Below, one piece after another: positions 1 to 9,420 of a DNA stretch of 64,000 nucleotides. The stretch covers positions 7,618,501 through 7,682,500 of the forward strand of contig NZ_CP071091.1 in the NCBI RefSeq assembly GCF_017301635.1, written 5' to 3'. Source of the stretch: Myxococcus landrumus (lineage in GTDB: Bacteria > Myxococcota > Myxococcia > Myxococcales > Myxococcaceae). The first letter of the stretch is position 1. The number at the start of each line of letters is the position of its first letter. The translations under genes and the position numbers were made by a program. Under the pieces are notes generated by a model. It did no database searches, had not been told where the DNA came from, and was given only the letters and a program-made list of their open reading frames with translations.

Positions 1-336
1 GAGGCCACGCTGGCTTCTGGGGAGGACGCATCGAAGGTCCGCCTCGAGCTGATTCACGTGGGGGTGGATGTGGCGTGGGAGCCCACGGAGCGCTTCCGGC
101 TCCTGGCGGACGACAAGCCCGTGAAGGTGTCCTTCCCGAAGGAGGAGGAGTCCTCGGCCTACGAGACGCGAGTCCTGCGGGGCGGCGCGGCCTTCGAGGA
201 GCGTCTGTTCGGGACGGTCTCCACCGCCGACATGCTGCGTTTCGCCACGGCCCGGCGCGCGCAAGTCCAGGTGGGCAAGAAGACCGTCCCCCTCTCACCG
301 AAGTCCCAGGCGGTGTTCAAGGCGCTGCTCGAGTAG
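1..336 (+). CDS. Hypothetical protein, C-terminal part only
   Basis: The frame is open from the first base of the window and stops at 336, so only the last 111 residues are visible and the start lies upstream. I do not recognise the family. The visible part is soluble and strongly charged, with no membrane segment or cysteine, and reads like a mixed alpha/beta domain with many Lys, Glu and Arg residues. It converges on the antiporter gene with only three bases between the two stop codons. Codon use is typical of the neighbours, so it is very likely real. Confidence 0.75.
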   Translation, partial: EATLASGEDASKVRLELIHVGVDVAWEPTERFRLLADDKPVKVSFPKEEESSAYETRVLRGGAAFEERLFGTVSTADMLRFATARRAQVQVGKKTVPLSPKSQAVFKALLE

Positions 337-339
337 CCG

Positions 340-1821
340 CTACTCGTCCTCCTGCTGTCCGAACAAGAGGCGCAGGAGCGGCAGGTCCTCCGCGTGGCCA
401 AAGACATACACGTGGTCCCCGGGCTGGAACACGGTGTCGCCCTTGGGTGCGAGCAGCTCCTGGCCGCGCACCAGCAGCATCGCCGCGGAGCCCGGAGGGA
501 AGGGCAGGTCCGCCAGCCGCTCGCCCGTCACCGCGGAGGCCTTGCCGATGTAGAACGAGCTCAGCTCCCCCTTGAGGAGCTGGGTGGAGGCGATTTCGAG
601 CACGGCCTGGGGTGGCTCGGGCACACGCGCGGCGAGGCCCAGCTTGCGCGTCACCCACGGCACGGTGGCGCCGGGAACCAGCCCGTTCACCACCACGATG
701 AAGAACACGATGTTGAAGATGTCCCGTGAGCCCGCCGTGTTCGACAGCACGGGGAAGGTGGCCAGGATGATGGGCACCGCGCCGCGCAATCCCACCCAGC
801 CCGTGTAGACGATTTCCCCCAGCGGGAAGCGGAAGGGCGCCAGGCACAGCAGCACCGCGATGGGACGCGCCACGAAGGCGAGGATGAGGCCCATGCCCAG
901 CCCCACGCCCGCCACCTCCACCAGGTTGCGCGGATACACCAGCAGGCCCAGCACCAGGAACATCAACACCTGGGACAGCCACGCCAGCGCGTCGTGCACG
1001 CGGAGCAGGCCCGTGCGGTAGCGGATGGTCTCGTTGCCCAGCAGGATGCCCACGATGTACACGGCGAGAAAGCCGCTGCCGTGCAGGAGCGTGGGCAGGC
1101 CGAAGGACAGGAACGCCAAGGCCAGCGTCATCACCGGGTACAGCCCCGCCACGCGCAGCCGCAGCCGCTTGAGCAGGTGGCGCGCGCCATAGCCGATGGC
1201 CAGGCCCATGCCCGTGCCCACCACCATCTGCACCAGCGCCTCCGTCGCCAGCTCCCAGCCCGGAGGCTTTCCGCTCGCCAGGGTGTGCGTGAGGCCCGTG
1301 GTGAGGATGACGGCCATCGGGTCGTTGAGCCCCGACTCCAGCTCCAGCGTGGTGCCCACCCGGCGCTTCAGGTGCAGCCCGCTGCCTCGCAGCACGGAGA
1401 AGACCGCCGCCGCGTCCGTGGAGGAGACGATGGCGCCCAACAGCAGCGCCTGCGTCCAACTGAAGTGGAAGAGGAAGTGCGCCGCCGCGCCCATCAACGC
1501 GGCGGTGAGGATGACGCCCACCGTCGCCAGCACCGCCGCCGGCCGCAGCGCGGAGTGGATGGCGGACAGCGGCGTGTTGAGGCCGCCGTCGAACAGGATG
1601 AGCACCAGCGCCACCGTGCCCAGCCGGAAGGCGAAGCCGTAGTTGTCGAAGTCGATGCCGCCCGGCCCGTCGGAGCCCGCGGCCATGCCCACGCCCAGGA
1701 ACAGCAGCGCGACGGGGATGCCGAAGCGGCCGGAGGCCCGACTGAACAGCACGCTCAGCGCGAGCAGCGCGCCGCAGACGGTGAGCAGGAAGGCGGTGGG
1801 GAGTGGCTCCGTGGTGAGCAT
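340..1821 (-). CDS. CPA1-family cation/proton antiporter with C-terminal RCK_C (TrkA_C) domain
   Basis: Predicted inner-membrane monovalent cation/H+ antiporter of 493 residues, most like the NhaP2/CvrA potassium/proton group. Residues about 8-400 are a chain of hydrophobic segments with the CPA1 signatures SSTDAAAVF and LNDPMAV, which sit in the ion-binding core of the family. Residues about 420-490 form a soluble TrkA_C-like domain containing FQPGDHVYVFG, a ligand-sensing module that usually gates transport. The gene lies 34 bp downstream of the PAS/GAF histidine kinase on the same strand, so it may be the last gene of the chemosensory transcript. The ATG at 1821 lacks a strong Shine-Dalgarno sequence. 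Substrate choice between K+ and Na+ cannot be read from the sequence. Confidence 0.93.
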   Translation of the reverse strand: MLTTEPLPTAFLLTVCGALLALSVLFSRASGRFGIPVALLFLGVGMAAGSDGPGGIDFDNYGFAFRLGTVALVLILFDGGLNTPLSAIHSALRPAAVLATVGVILTAALMGAAAHFLFHFSWTQALLLGAIVSSTDAAAVFSVLRGSGLHLKRRVGTTLELESGLNDPMAVILTTGLTHTLASGKPPGWELATEALVQMVVGTGMGLAIGYGARHLLKRLRLRVAGLYPVMTLALAFLSFGLPTLLHGSGFLAVYIVGILLGNETIRYRTGLLRVHDALAWLSQVLMFLVLGLLVYPRNLVEVAGVGLGMGLILAFVARPIAVLLCLAPFRFPLGEIVYTGWVGLRGAVPIILATFPVLSNTAGSRDIFNIVFFIVVVNGLVPGATVPWVTRKLGLAARVPEPPQAVLEIASTQLLKGELSSFYIGKASAVTGERLADLPFPPGSAAMLLVRGQELLAPKGDTVFQPGDHVYVFGHAEDLPLLRLLFGQQEDE

Positions 1822-1855
1822 GTCGTGAGCACGACTCTACCCACCCGCGAGTGGC

Positions 1856-3541
1856 TCATGCGTCCAGACGTGGACGGGACCGCGTGGAGTGCGGTGCGGT
1901 GGACACGCCCGACAGCGGGAGGGTGAACGCGAACGTGCTGCCCTCCCCCCGGGTGCTGCGCGCGTGGATGTGGCCCCCATGCGCCTCCACCAGCCCCTTG
2001 GCGATGGCGAGCCCCAGCCCCGTGCCTCGACTGGTCGCGTCGCGCGCCTGCCAGTACCGGTCGAAGATGTGGGGCAGCGCCTCCGCGGCGATGCCATCTC
2101 CGGTGTCCCGCACGTGGATGCACACCAGGCCGTCGCGCACGGACGCGCCCACCTCCAGGTCTCCCCCCGAGGGTGTGAACTTCACCGCGTTGCCCATGAG
2201 GTTGCCCAGCACCTGGAGCACCCGCGTCCGGTCGCAGCGCACGCGCACGTCGTCCTCGGGCGGCTGCGTGTAGAGGTGCAGGCCCTTGGCCTCGGCCAGG
2301 GGGCGGATGGACTCGGTGGCCTCCGTGAGGAGCGCCGTCATCGAGTGCTCTCCCAAATCCAACGGGAGTCCGCCGGCCTCCAGCCGTCCCCAGTCGAGCA
2401 GGTCCGAGATGAGGCGCGACATGCGGTCCGTCGCGTCCTGGATGCGCGTGGCCTGCTTGGCCACCACCTCGCCACCCGGCTTCGCGCCGGGGCCTCGCGC
2501 CAGCAGCGCCGCGCCCAGTTGCACCACGCCCAGCGGGTTCTTCAAGTCGTGTGACACCACGGCCAGCAGGTCCTCGCGCGCACGCGCCGCCCGGCGCGAC
2601 TCACCCACGAGCCGCGCGTTGTCGATGGCGAGGCTCGCGCGCAGGCAGAGGTCCTCCGCCAACGCGAGGTCCTCCGGGCCATACCGCCGGCCCGAGCCGG
2701 ACGACACGAAGGTGACGGCGCCCAGCGTGTGGCCTCGCGCGCGCAGGGGCACAATCATGTACGAGCGCGCTTGCAGCGTGAGCAGCAGGGCCGGGTGCGC
2801 GGGCTCCGACGCCGCCGCGCGCAAGAGCGAGTCCGTCACCGCGGGCACCAGCTCCGGCTCTCCGGTGCGCAGCACGCGCAGCAGTCCCACCGGGGCGTCA
2901 TCGTGCAGCTCGATGCGGTCGGGGAGGTCACCCGCGCGCGCGCGCTGTGTCGGGTCCAGGCACGCCACCGCCACGCGCGACACCCACGGGCCTTGCTCCA
3001 GCGCGTCCACCAGACACCAGTCCGCCAGGTCCGGCACCGCCAGATGCGCCAGCAGCGTGTACATGCCGTGAGGGTCTGGCGGATGGGTGAACAGCGTCGT
3101 CATCGCCTGATAGAGGAACGAGCGCCGCCGCTCCGCCTGCTCGACCTCCGCGCGCGAGGCCTGCTCCAGCTCCAGCGCGCGCGAGTACACCGCCTCTGCT
3201 TCCGTGAGGGGCCTGGCCGTCACGAGCACGGCGCCCTCCGGCAGCGGGGTGAGCACCACCGAGTGACGGTGCAGGCCGGTGTCCACGGGCCAGGGCAGCT
3301 CCTCGGTGACGCAGCATCCGCGCGCCAGTGTCAGGGCCCGCGCGGCCTCCAGCCTCGCGATGTCCTCGGCGGGAAAGCCCAGCTCGCTCCACTGGAGTCC
3401 CGCAAGGGACTCGGGGCCTCGTCCGAAGGCCCGGGCTCCGGCGGTGCTGCACGTGAGGATGCGGCCCTGGGCATCGAGGACATAGGCCGGGTCGGGGAGC
3501 GCCTCGAAGGCGGATGCGATGGGTGGCAAGGTCTCACTCAT
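1856..3541 (-). CDS. PAS-GAF sensor histidine kinase, possibly SocD-like
   Basis: Likely cytoplasmic sensor kinase of 561 residues. A PAS-like domain spans about 6-120, a GAF-like domain about 150-310, a HisKA helix carries the phospho-acceptor in VVSHDLKNPLG (His331), and the HATPase has an N box (GNLMGNAVKF), DTGDGIA and GTGLGLAIAK. There is no transmembrane segment. The frame stays open back to 3670, but that start would overlap cheB; the ATG at 3541 begins just before the PAS domain and leaves a 104-bp gap to the cheB stop. It follows the chemosensory genes on the same strand. From memory, the M. xanthus Che6 cluster ends with the kinase SocD in this position; that link is by context, not by a sequence search. 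Confidence 0.9.
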   Translation of the reverse strand: MSETLPPIASAFEALPDPAYVLDAQGRILTCSTAGARAFGRGPESLAGLQWSELGFPAEDIARLEAARALTLARGCCVTEELPWPVDTGLHRHSVVLTPLPEGAVLVTARPLTEAEAVYSRALELEQASRAEVEQAERRRSFLYQAMTTLFTHPPDPHGMYTLLAHLAVPDLADWCLVDALEQGPWVSRVAVACLDPTQRARAGDLPDRIELHDDAPVGLLRVLRTGEPELVPAVTDSLLRAAASEPAHPALLLTLQARSYMIVPLRARGHTLGAVTFVSSGSGRRYGPEDLALAEDLCLRASLAIDNARLVGESRRAARAREDLLAVVSHDLKNPLGVVQLGAALLARGPGAKPGGEVVAKQATRIQDATDRMSRLISDLLDWGRLEAGGLPLDLGEHSMTALLTEATESIRPLAEAKGLHLYTQPPEDDVRVRCDRTRVLQVLGNLMGNAVKFTPSGGDLEVGASVRDGLVCIHVRDTGDGIAAEALPHIFDRYWQARDATSRGTGLGLAIAKGLVEAHGGHIHARSTRGEGSTFAFTLPLSGVSTAPHSTRSRPRLDA

Positions 3542-3645
3542 CCGGTGCGAAGAGGTGGGCTGTCGGGATATCGACACCGCGCGGAGGGGAGGCCATTCCG
3601 CGACAGGTGTGCACCGCTCGAGGATTGAGCACGGGGCGACGGAGG

Positions 3646-4713
3646 TCAGGACGGCTGCGTGCTTGCCCACACGGCGAGCGACAGGCGCGAGGGCAGGTCC
3701 GTCAACGAGACGACCTCGTTCGCCAGGCCCGCGTTCACCACGACTCCGGGCATGCCGAAGACGACGGAGGAGGCCTCGTCCTGTGCCAGCACGCGGCCTC
3801 CGGCGTCACGCAGCTCGCGGATGCCCTCCAGTCCATCCTGGCCCATGCCGGTGAGGACCACGGCCAGGGCCTCGCGGCCGTGGGAGCGGGCCACGGAGCG
3901 GAACAGCCACGTCGCGGAGGGACGGAAGCCGTTGACCGGAGCGGCCTTGGAGACCTGGGCCCGTCCATCCAGGACGCCCAGGTGCCGGTCGTCTGGCGCG
4001 AGGTAGACATGGCCTGGCAGGAGCAGCGTCCCTTCCTCCGCCACGTGCACGGGGAGCGGGCCCGCGGTGGCCAGCCAGGAGGCCAGGCCCTGGCTGAAGC
4101 CGATGGCGATGTGCTGCACCACGAGCAGCGGCGCGGGGAAGTCAGGGGGGAGCTCGGAGAGGAGCTGGAAGAGGGCGGCGGGGCCTCCAGTGGAGGCGGC
4201 CAGGGCGACGACCGCCGCGCGCAGGGGGACGTCCCTGGGCGCGGGGGGACGTGCGGGCGAGGTGGGCGAAGGGCCTCGGTCTGGCCATCGCCGGACGACC
4301 TTCACCTCGGCCATGGCCTTGAGGGTGTCGCGCAGGCGGCGGCTCTCCGCGTCGAAGTCGGGGGACTCCGGGCCCACGGGCTTCTGGAGGACGGCGAGCG
4401 CTCCGGCGCGCAGCGCGGTCATGGAGGTCTGGATATCGCGCTCCACCAATGTCGACACGACGACGATGGGCGTGGGGGCCTCCGTCATGATGCGGCGGGT
4501 GGCCTCGAGTCCATCCATGCGAGGCATCTGGATGTCCATGGTCACCAGGTGAGGCCGCAGCCGCTGGGTGAGCTCCACGGCCTCCACGCCGTCGCGGGCT
4601 TCGCCCACCACGGTGAGGCCCGGGTCGGCACGGAGGATTTCCACCAGGAGACGGCGGGCGGTGGGGGAGTCCTCGGCCACCACGATGCGCATGGGTTCGG
4701 TCCTCGTCGTCAT
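3646..4713 (-). CDS. cheB: Chemotaxis response regulator protein-glutamate methylesterase CheB
   Basis: Removes methyl groups from (and deamidates) chemoreceptors when phosphorylated by CheA, resetting receptor sensitivity. The 355-residue protein has an N-terminal receiver (residues 8-125; acidic pocket VAEDSPT, phospho-Asp in VTMDIQMPRMDG) and a C-terminal methylesterase domain with the catalytic Ser in AASTGGP, His in VVQHIAIG and Asp in TGMGQDG. Length matches the family. The start chosen is the ATG at 4713, which overlaps the cheA stop in an ATGA arrangement typical of translational coupling. Longer in-frame extensions run through cheA and are shadows. Confidence 0.96.
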   Translation of the reverse strand: MTTRTEPMRIVVAEDSPTARRLLVEILRADPGLTVVGEARDGVEAVELTQRLRPHLVTMDIQMPRMDGLEATRRIMTEAPTPIVVVSTLVERDIQTSMTALRAGALAVLQKPVGPESPDFDAESRRLRDTLKAMAEVKVVRRWPDRGPSPTSPARPPAPRDVPLRAAVVALAASTGGPAALFQLLSELPPDFPAPLLVVQHIAIGFSQGLASWLATAGPLPVHVAEEGTLLLPGHVYLAPDDRHLGVLDGRAQVSKAAPVNGFRPSATWLFRSVARSHGREALAVVLTGMGQDGLEGIRELRDAGGRVLAQDEASSVVFGMPGVVVNAGLANEVVSLTDLPSRLSLAVWASTQPS

Positions 4714-7169
4714 AGCAGTCGTCTCAGGGCCTCCAGCAGGCTGGTCGGGTCGAATGCGCTCTTCACAAGATAGGCACTGGCCCCGGCTTTCAGCCCGCGT
4801 GCCTTGTCCTCGGGGCGGCCTCGGGCGGTGACGAGCACCACCGGGAGCCGGGCGAAGCGGGGTGAGGCTCGGATGGTTTCGGTGAGGGTGACGCCGTCCA
4901 TGCGTGGCATCTCCACGTCGAGGACCATGGCGTCGGCGCCGCCCGCCTGGAGGCGCTCCCAGGCCTCGGCGCCGTCCGCGCAAGGCACCACGTCGTAGCC
5001 CGCGCCTTCCAGGATGCTCTGCTCCAGGGCGCGAGTGGTGGGTGAGTCGTCCGCCAGGACGATGCGCCGCCGCTTCCGCTTCGCCGCGGGGGTGGGGAAC
5101 AGCGCCGAGGCGGGACGCCCGCCCGCGGCGCGGACCAGGGAGGCGGGGTTGAGGAGCAGGGACAGACGTCCATCTGGCAACACCGCCGCCGCGGACACAT
5201 GGCGTGCGCGGCGGACGCGAGGACCGAGCGCGCGGACGAGGGCCTCCTGCTCGGCCAGCACTTCATCCACGACGAGTGCGGCGCGTGCGGTGCCCGCGGC
5301 GAGGACCACGGCGCCTCGTCGTTGTCGGGCGGGCCCGGCGGGGAAGCCGAGGACATCCGCCAGGGCGGCGAGGGGAACCAACGCGTCCTTGGACACCCAG
5401 GTGGGGCGACCTTCGATTTCGCGGACTTCGTCGGGGGACAGGCGCACGAGTCGCGCGACGCCTTCGCTGGCGAGGGCCAGGGTCTGTCCTCCCGCGGACA
5501 CGAGGAGGACGCGCAGGGTGCTGAGGGTGAGGGGGACGTCGAGCGTGAAGCGGGTGCCTTGTCCGGGCTGGGTGGAGACCTCGACGGTGCCTCGGAGGGC
5601 TTCGACCTCGGCGCGGACGACATCGAGGCCGACGCCTCGGCCCGCGACCTCCGTGACGCGGGAGGAGGTGGAGAGGCCGGAGTGGAAGGCGAGCCGGGCG
5701 GCGTCTTCGTCGTCCTCGGGGACATCGAGGCCCTGGGCGTGGGCGCGTGCGCGCAGGGCGGAGAGGTCGAGTCCTCGGCCGTCGTCCTCCACGGTGACTT
5801 CGACGCGGCTGCCGTGAAGGCGGGCGGAGAGGGTGACGAGGCCTTCATCGGGCTTGCCGGCGCGGTGGCGGTCCTCGGGGGATTCGAGGCCGTGGGCGAC
5901 GGCGTTGCGGACGAGGTGGAGGAGGGGTTCGCGCAGGGATTGGAGGAGGGAGCGGTCGAGCTCGAGGGAGCCGCCGAGGATGTCGAGGCGGACCTTCTTG
6001 CCCTCGGAGCGGGCGACGTCGCGCGCGGCGCGTTCGAGGCCGGAGAGACCTTCGAGGAAGGGGAGGGTGCGGGCGCGGCGGACCTCGTCGTCCATGCCGG
6101 TGGCGACGCCGTCGAGGGTCCGGCGGTCGGCGGAGAGGTCTCGAGTCACACGTGCGAGCTCGGTCTCCGCGCGGCGGAGCGCGGCTTCACCTTCGGTGCC
6201 GTGGACGGCGTCGCGGACGCGGGCCAGTTCCTCGCGGATGGTTTCGAGGGCGTCGGTGCGGCCTTCGAGTCGGAGAGCGGCGACGCGCAGCTCGCCGCTG
6301 CGCGCGAGGAGGGCGTCGAGCTTCTGCGCGGAGACACGAACGGGGAGGGTCGTCTCCTGGGGGGTGACACCGTTGGGCGTGGGCTCCGAGGAGGGAGGGC
6401 TCGCCGCGCGAGTGGGCTGCGAAGCGGTGGGGCCCATCGAGCCCGAGTCGCGGGACTTCGCGGGCTCCTCATCGCCAGGGCCTCGCGTGCGAGATGTCTC
6501 AGAAGGTGTTTTCGCGTCGCGTGTGGTCGCGGGCTCGTCTGCGTCAGGGCCTCGCGTGCGCGGCGGTTCAGAGGACGGTGGCTGTACCGCGCGCGCGTCT
6601 GAAGGCTCGCGGGGTTGAGGGAGTTCCTCTGCGCCTTGGGTGTGGGCAACTCCCGGAGCCGACAGCTCCGATGGAGAGGCTTCATCCCTTCGCGAGGGTG
6701 CCTCCTCCCCCGTTCGGGGGGGCTCTGCTTCTGAACTCTGCTCCGTTGGTGCTGACGGCAGCCCGAGCGCCGCATCCGCGGCCCGTTGCAGCTCCGGCAG
6801 CAGGTTCTCCAGCGGAGAGCCCGTCAGCTCCTGCTTCGTCGCGAGCCTGCGCCCCGCATCGTCCAGCGCATCCACCGTGGTGAAGCACAGCTCGAACAAC
6901 TCCGGCGTCCCGCCACGCCCGTCGCGCAGCGGCTCGAGCACCTCCTCCAGCCGATGACACGCTGTCTCCACCAACAACGCACTCGCCGCCCGCGCAGCCC
7001 CCTTCACGCTGTGCAGCGTGCGCAGCAGCGACGCCACCAGCTCCCCCGACCGCGCCGGCTCCTGCTCCCGCTCCAGCGCGAGCAGGTCGCGATTGAGCGA
7101 CGCCACATGCCCCTCCAGCTCCTCGAGGAACGTGGCGAGCAGCGCCTGGGCCAGCCTGTCGCGGTCCAT
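4710..7169 (-). CDS. cheA: Hybrid chemotaxis histidine kinase CheA with C-terminal receiver (CheA-CheY)
   Basis: Central kinase of the chemosensory system, 819 residues. Hpt domain at 1-105 with the phospho-accepting His53 in TLHSVKGAAR; a low-complexity Pro/Glu/Ser/Arg linker to about 270 replaces a recognisable P2 domain; dimerisation helices about 275-345; HATPase with HLVRNAVAHG near residue 420; CheW-like regulatory domain about 540-665; receiver about 697-815 with ADDSPTTRA, phospho-Asp in VLDVEMP and the conserved Lys in YLVKS. Hybrid CheA-receiver proteins of this type, like FrzE, are common in myxobacteria, where the receiver may act as a phosphate sink or output. The start overlaps the mcp stop by one base. 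There is no free-standing cheY in the operon. Confidence 0.96.
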   Translation of the reverse strand: MDRDRLAQALLATFLEELEGHVASLNRDLLALEREQEPARSGELVASLLRTLHSVKGAARAASALLVETACHRLEEVLEPLRDGRGGTPELFELCFTTVDALDDAGRRLATKQELTGSPLENLLPELQRAADAALGLPSAPTEQSSEAEPPRTGEEAPSRRDEASPSELSAPGVAHTQGAEELPQPREPSDARAVQPPSSEPPRTRGPDADEPATTRDAKTPSETSRTRGPGDEEPAKSRDSGSMGPTASQPTRAASPPSSEPTPNGVTPQETTLPVRVSAQKLDALLARSGELRVAALRLEGRTDALETIREELARVRDAVHGTEGEAALRRAETELARVTRDLSADRRTLDGVATGMDDEVRRARTLPFLEGLSGLERAARDVARSEGKKVRLDILGGSLELDRSLLQSLREPLLHLVRNAVAHGLESPEDRHRAGKPDEGLVTLSARLHGSRVEVTVEDDGRGLDLSALRARAHAQGLDVPEDDEDAARLAFHSGLSTSSRVTEVAGRGVGLDVVRAEVEALRGTVEVSTQPGQGTRFTLDVPLTLSTLRVLLVSAGGQTLALASEGVARLVRLSPDEVREIEGRPTWVSKDALVPLAALADVLGFPAGPARQRRGAVVLAAGTARAALVVDEVLAEQEALVRALGPRVRRARHVSAAAVLPDGRLSLLLNPASLVRAAGGRPASALFPTPAAKRKRRRIVLADDSPTTRALEQSILEGAGYDVVPCADGAEAWERLQAGGADAMVLDVEMPRMDGVTLTETIRASPRFARLPVVLVTARGRPEDKARGLKAGASAYLVKSAFDPTSLLEALRRLL

Positions 7170-8812
7170 CAGCGCCCGTACTCGTCCAACAAGTTCTTGA
7201 GCTTCTGCCCCATGCCGTTGATGTCCTGCATCGCCCGCTCCGTCTGCCGCGAGGACATCAACCCCTGCTGCGTCGCCTGGTTCACGTCATGCATCGCCTG
7301 CCGAATCTGCGCGATGCCCGTGGCCTGCTGATTCGCGGACGCCGCAATCTGCGCGGCCGTGAGCGACGCCTGCGCCAGCAAATCACTCAGCGCCTGGATG
7401 GTGGCCCCCGCCTCGGAGACGATGCGCGTGGTCGACGCCACGCTCTTGGTGCCCTCCTCCGTCGTCATCACCGCGCCATGCGTGGCCTTCTGTATCTGCC
7501 CCAGAATCTGCCGCACCTGTCCCGTGGCCTTCTTCGACTGGTCCGCCAGCGCCTTCACCTCCGTGGCGACCACGGCGAAGCCTCGGCCGTTCTCCCCCGC
7601 GCGGCTCGCCTCGATGGACGCATTGAGCGCGAGCATGTGCGTCTGCTCCGAGATGTCATTGACCGTGGTGATGATGTCGCCAATCGCCTGCGCCTGCTCC
7701 GCCAGGGCGAGGATGCGCGAGGCAATCGACTCCACCTGCTCGCGCAGCACGCTCATGGAAGTCACCGCCTCCTCCACCGAGCGACGTCCCGAGCGCCCCA
7801 CCTCCTCCGCATGTCGAGCGGAGTTGCTGACATCGCGAGCACGCCCGGCGGCCTCCTCGGACGTCTTGGTGATCTCCTCGATGGTGCTCACCGTCTCCGT
7901 CACCGCGCTGCCCTGCTCCTGCGCACCAGCCACCTGCTCCGTGGTGCTGGCCAGAATCTCCGCGCTGGTGCTCGCGAGCTGGTTGACGAACTCCGCCACC
8001 GTTCGCAGCGTGTGCTCGCGCTGCTCGGACTGCTTGGCGATGTGGACCTCCGCCTGCTGACGCCGCTCCGCCATCTCGTTGAAGGCGCGCGCCAGCTCCG
8101 TCATCTCATCGCGGCCCTTCAAGTTGATGCGGTGATTGAGATGCCCCAGGCCCAACTGTTCCGCGCCCACCACGAGCTGGCGCAGCGGGACGGTGATGCT
8201 GCGAGTCACCAGATAGCTGCCCACCCCGACGATGAGCACCCCCAGCACCGTGCAGACGGACAGCACCCATTTGATTTGCAGCGCGGTGGCCCGGGCCTCA
8301 TCGGCGTGCTCGGTCCACCGCTCCTGCTCGTCCGCGAGCATCTCGTTGATGACGTCGCGAATCTGGTCCATGAGCTGCTTGCCGCGGTTGCTCCGGATGA
8401 TAGGCAGCGCGGCCTCCAGCCCGCCCTGGCGGCGCATGCGGATGCCCTCCTCGAGCAACGCCAGCCGGCTCACGATGAGCGGCTCCAGCCGCACCAGCCG
8501 GTTGCGCTGGTCGGGGTAGGTCGCCAGCGCGTCGCGCAGCAGGTTCTGGTCCTGTTGAAGCGTGGAGACGGCCTGCTGGTAGGGCTCCAGGTAGGGCTCC
8601 TCGCCCGTGAGGAGGAAGCCTCGCTGGCCGGTCTCCGCGTCGATGAGCAGCGCGCGGAGCTCGCGGACCAGCCGGAAGTTCTCATGGGCCTTGAGCAGTC
8701 CCTGGGTGGTCTCCGTGAGCTGCCGCGCGCCCTGGAAGGAGACGGTCGCCAGGACCAGGAGCACCAGCAAGGAGAGTCCGAAGCCGACCGCGATGCGGTT
8801 GCCGATGTTCAT
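7169..8812 (-). CDS. Methyl-accepting chemotaxis protein with CHASE3-type sensor domain
   Basis: Transmembrane chemoreceptor of 547 residues and probable input of this operon. TM1 spans about 7-28; residues 35-180 are a periplasmic all-helical CHASE3-like domain carrying the diagnostic [11 protein letters not shown] motif; TM2 about 185-207; HAMP about 208-262; then a long helical signalling domain whose hairpin tip contains [20 protein letters not shown]. The C-terminus lacks an NWETF-like tether pentapeptide, so CheR recruitment must use another route. It lies between cheW and cheA and overlaps both neighbours by a few bases. The ligand is unknown; CHASE3 domains are not assigned to one signal. 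Confidence 0.95.
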   Translation of the reverse strand: MNIGNRIAVGFGLSLLVLLVLATVSFQGARQLTETTQGLLKAHENFRLVRELRALLIDAETGQRGFLLTGEEPYLEPYQQAVSTLQQDQNLLRDALATYPDQRNRLVRLEPLIVSRLALLEEGIRMRRQGGLEAALPIIRSNRGKQLMDQIRDVINEMLADEQERWTEHADEARATALQIKWVLSVCTVLGVLIVGVGSYLVTRSITVPLRQLVVGAEQLGLGHLNHRINLKGRDEMTELARAFNEMAERRQQAEVHIAKQSEQREHTLRTVAEFVNQLASTSAEILASTTEQVAGAQEQGSAVTETVSTIEEITKTSEEAAGRARDVSNSARHAEEVGRSGRRSVEEAVTSMSVLREQVESIASRILALAEQAQAIGDIITTVNDISEQTHMLALNASIEASRAGENGRGFAVVATEVKALADQSKKATGQVRQILGQIQKATHGAVMTTEEGTKSVASTTRIVSEAGATIQALSDLLAQASLTAAQIAASANQQATGIAQIRQAMHDVNQATQQGLMSSRQTERAMQDINGMGQKLKNLLDEYGR

Positions 8813-9420
8813 GCGACGCCCTCGTCGGACAGGTCGAACACGAGGCGACTGTCACCCAGCAGGGCCTCTCCCTCCAGCAGCAGGGTTCCCGCTCTGTCGG
8901 CCGCGAACACCAGCGCGCCCGCGGTGTCCGCCAGCGCCACCGGCGCGGGCAACAGTTCCTGGCTCGACACCTGGGTGACCTCCTGGACCTCTTCGGTGCG
9001 GACTCCCAGCTCCGCCCGTCCCGTGCCCAGCACCAGCAGGGGGCCGTTGCTGTCCACGGGCTCCCGGCCGAAGAGCGGCGCCAGCTCCACCACGGGGAGG
9101 ACCTCCCCGCGCAAGAGCGTGAGCCCGCGCAGCGTGGGAGGCGCTCCTGGCAGCGGCACCACGTCTGTCGAGCGGATGACTTCCAGCACGAAGCGGGACT
9201 CCAGGGCGTAGAGCTGTCCACCCGCGCGGAAGCGAATCATCTCGCGCAGGGTGCCGGGGGCGACCTCGGGGGCGGGAGGCCGGCTCAGCGAGCGAGCGCG
9301 GGCATCCAGCAGCGCGGCCTGTTCCTCGGGCGTCAGCGTGCCTTCCGCCTCACGCGAGGCCTCGAGCGCGGCCAGTCGGGCGTGGACCTCGTTCCAGTCG
9401 ATGCCACGCGAGCCCGCCAT
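8809..9420 (-). CDS. cheW: CheW-like coupling protein with N-terminal extension
   Basis: Scaffold protein that joins CheA to the receptor array. The 203-residue product is longer than a minimal CheW (about 150): residues 1-60 are a charged helical extension and the CheW domain occupies about 62-200, starting at [14 protein letters not shown] and including [16 protein letters not shown]. The ATG at 9420 overlaps the cheR stop (ATGA) and is preferred over a GTG one codon upstream. It is the second CheW of the operon. The two differ enough to suggest separate partners or positions in the array rather than simple redundancy. Confidence 0.93.
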   Translation of the reverse strand: MAGSRGIDWNEVHARLAALEASREAEGTLTPEEQAALLDARARSLSRPPAPEVAPGTLREMIRFRAGGQLYALESRFVLEVIRSTDVVPLPGAPPTLRGLTLLRGEVLPVVELAPLFGREPVDSNGPLLVLGTGRAELGVRTEEVQEVTQVSSQELLPAPVALADTAGALVFAADRAGTLLLEGEALLGDSRLVFDLSDEGVA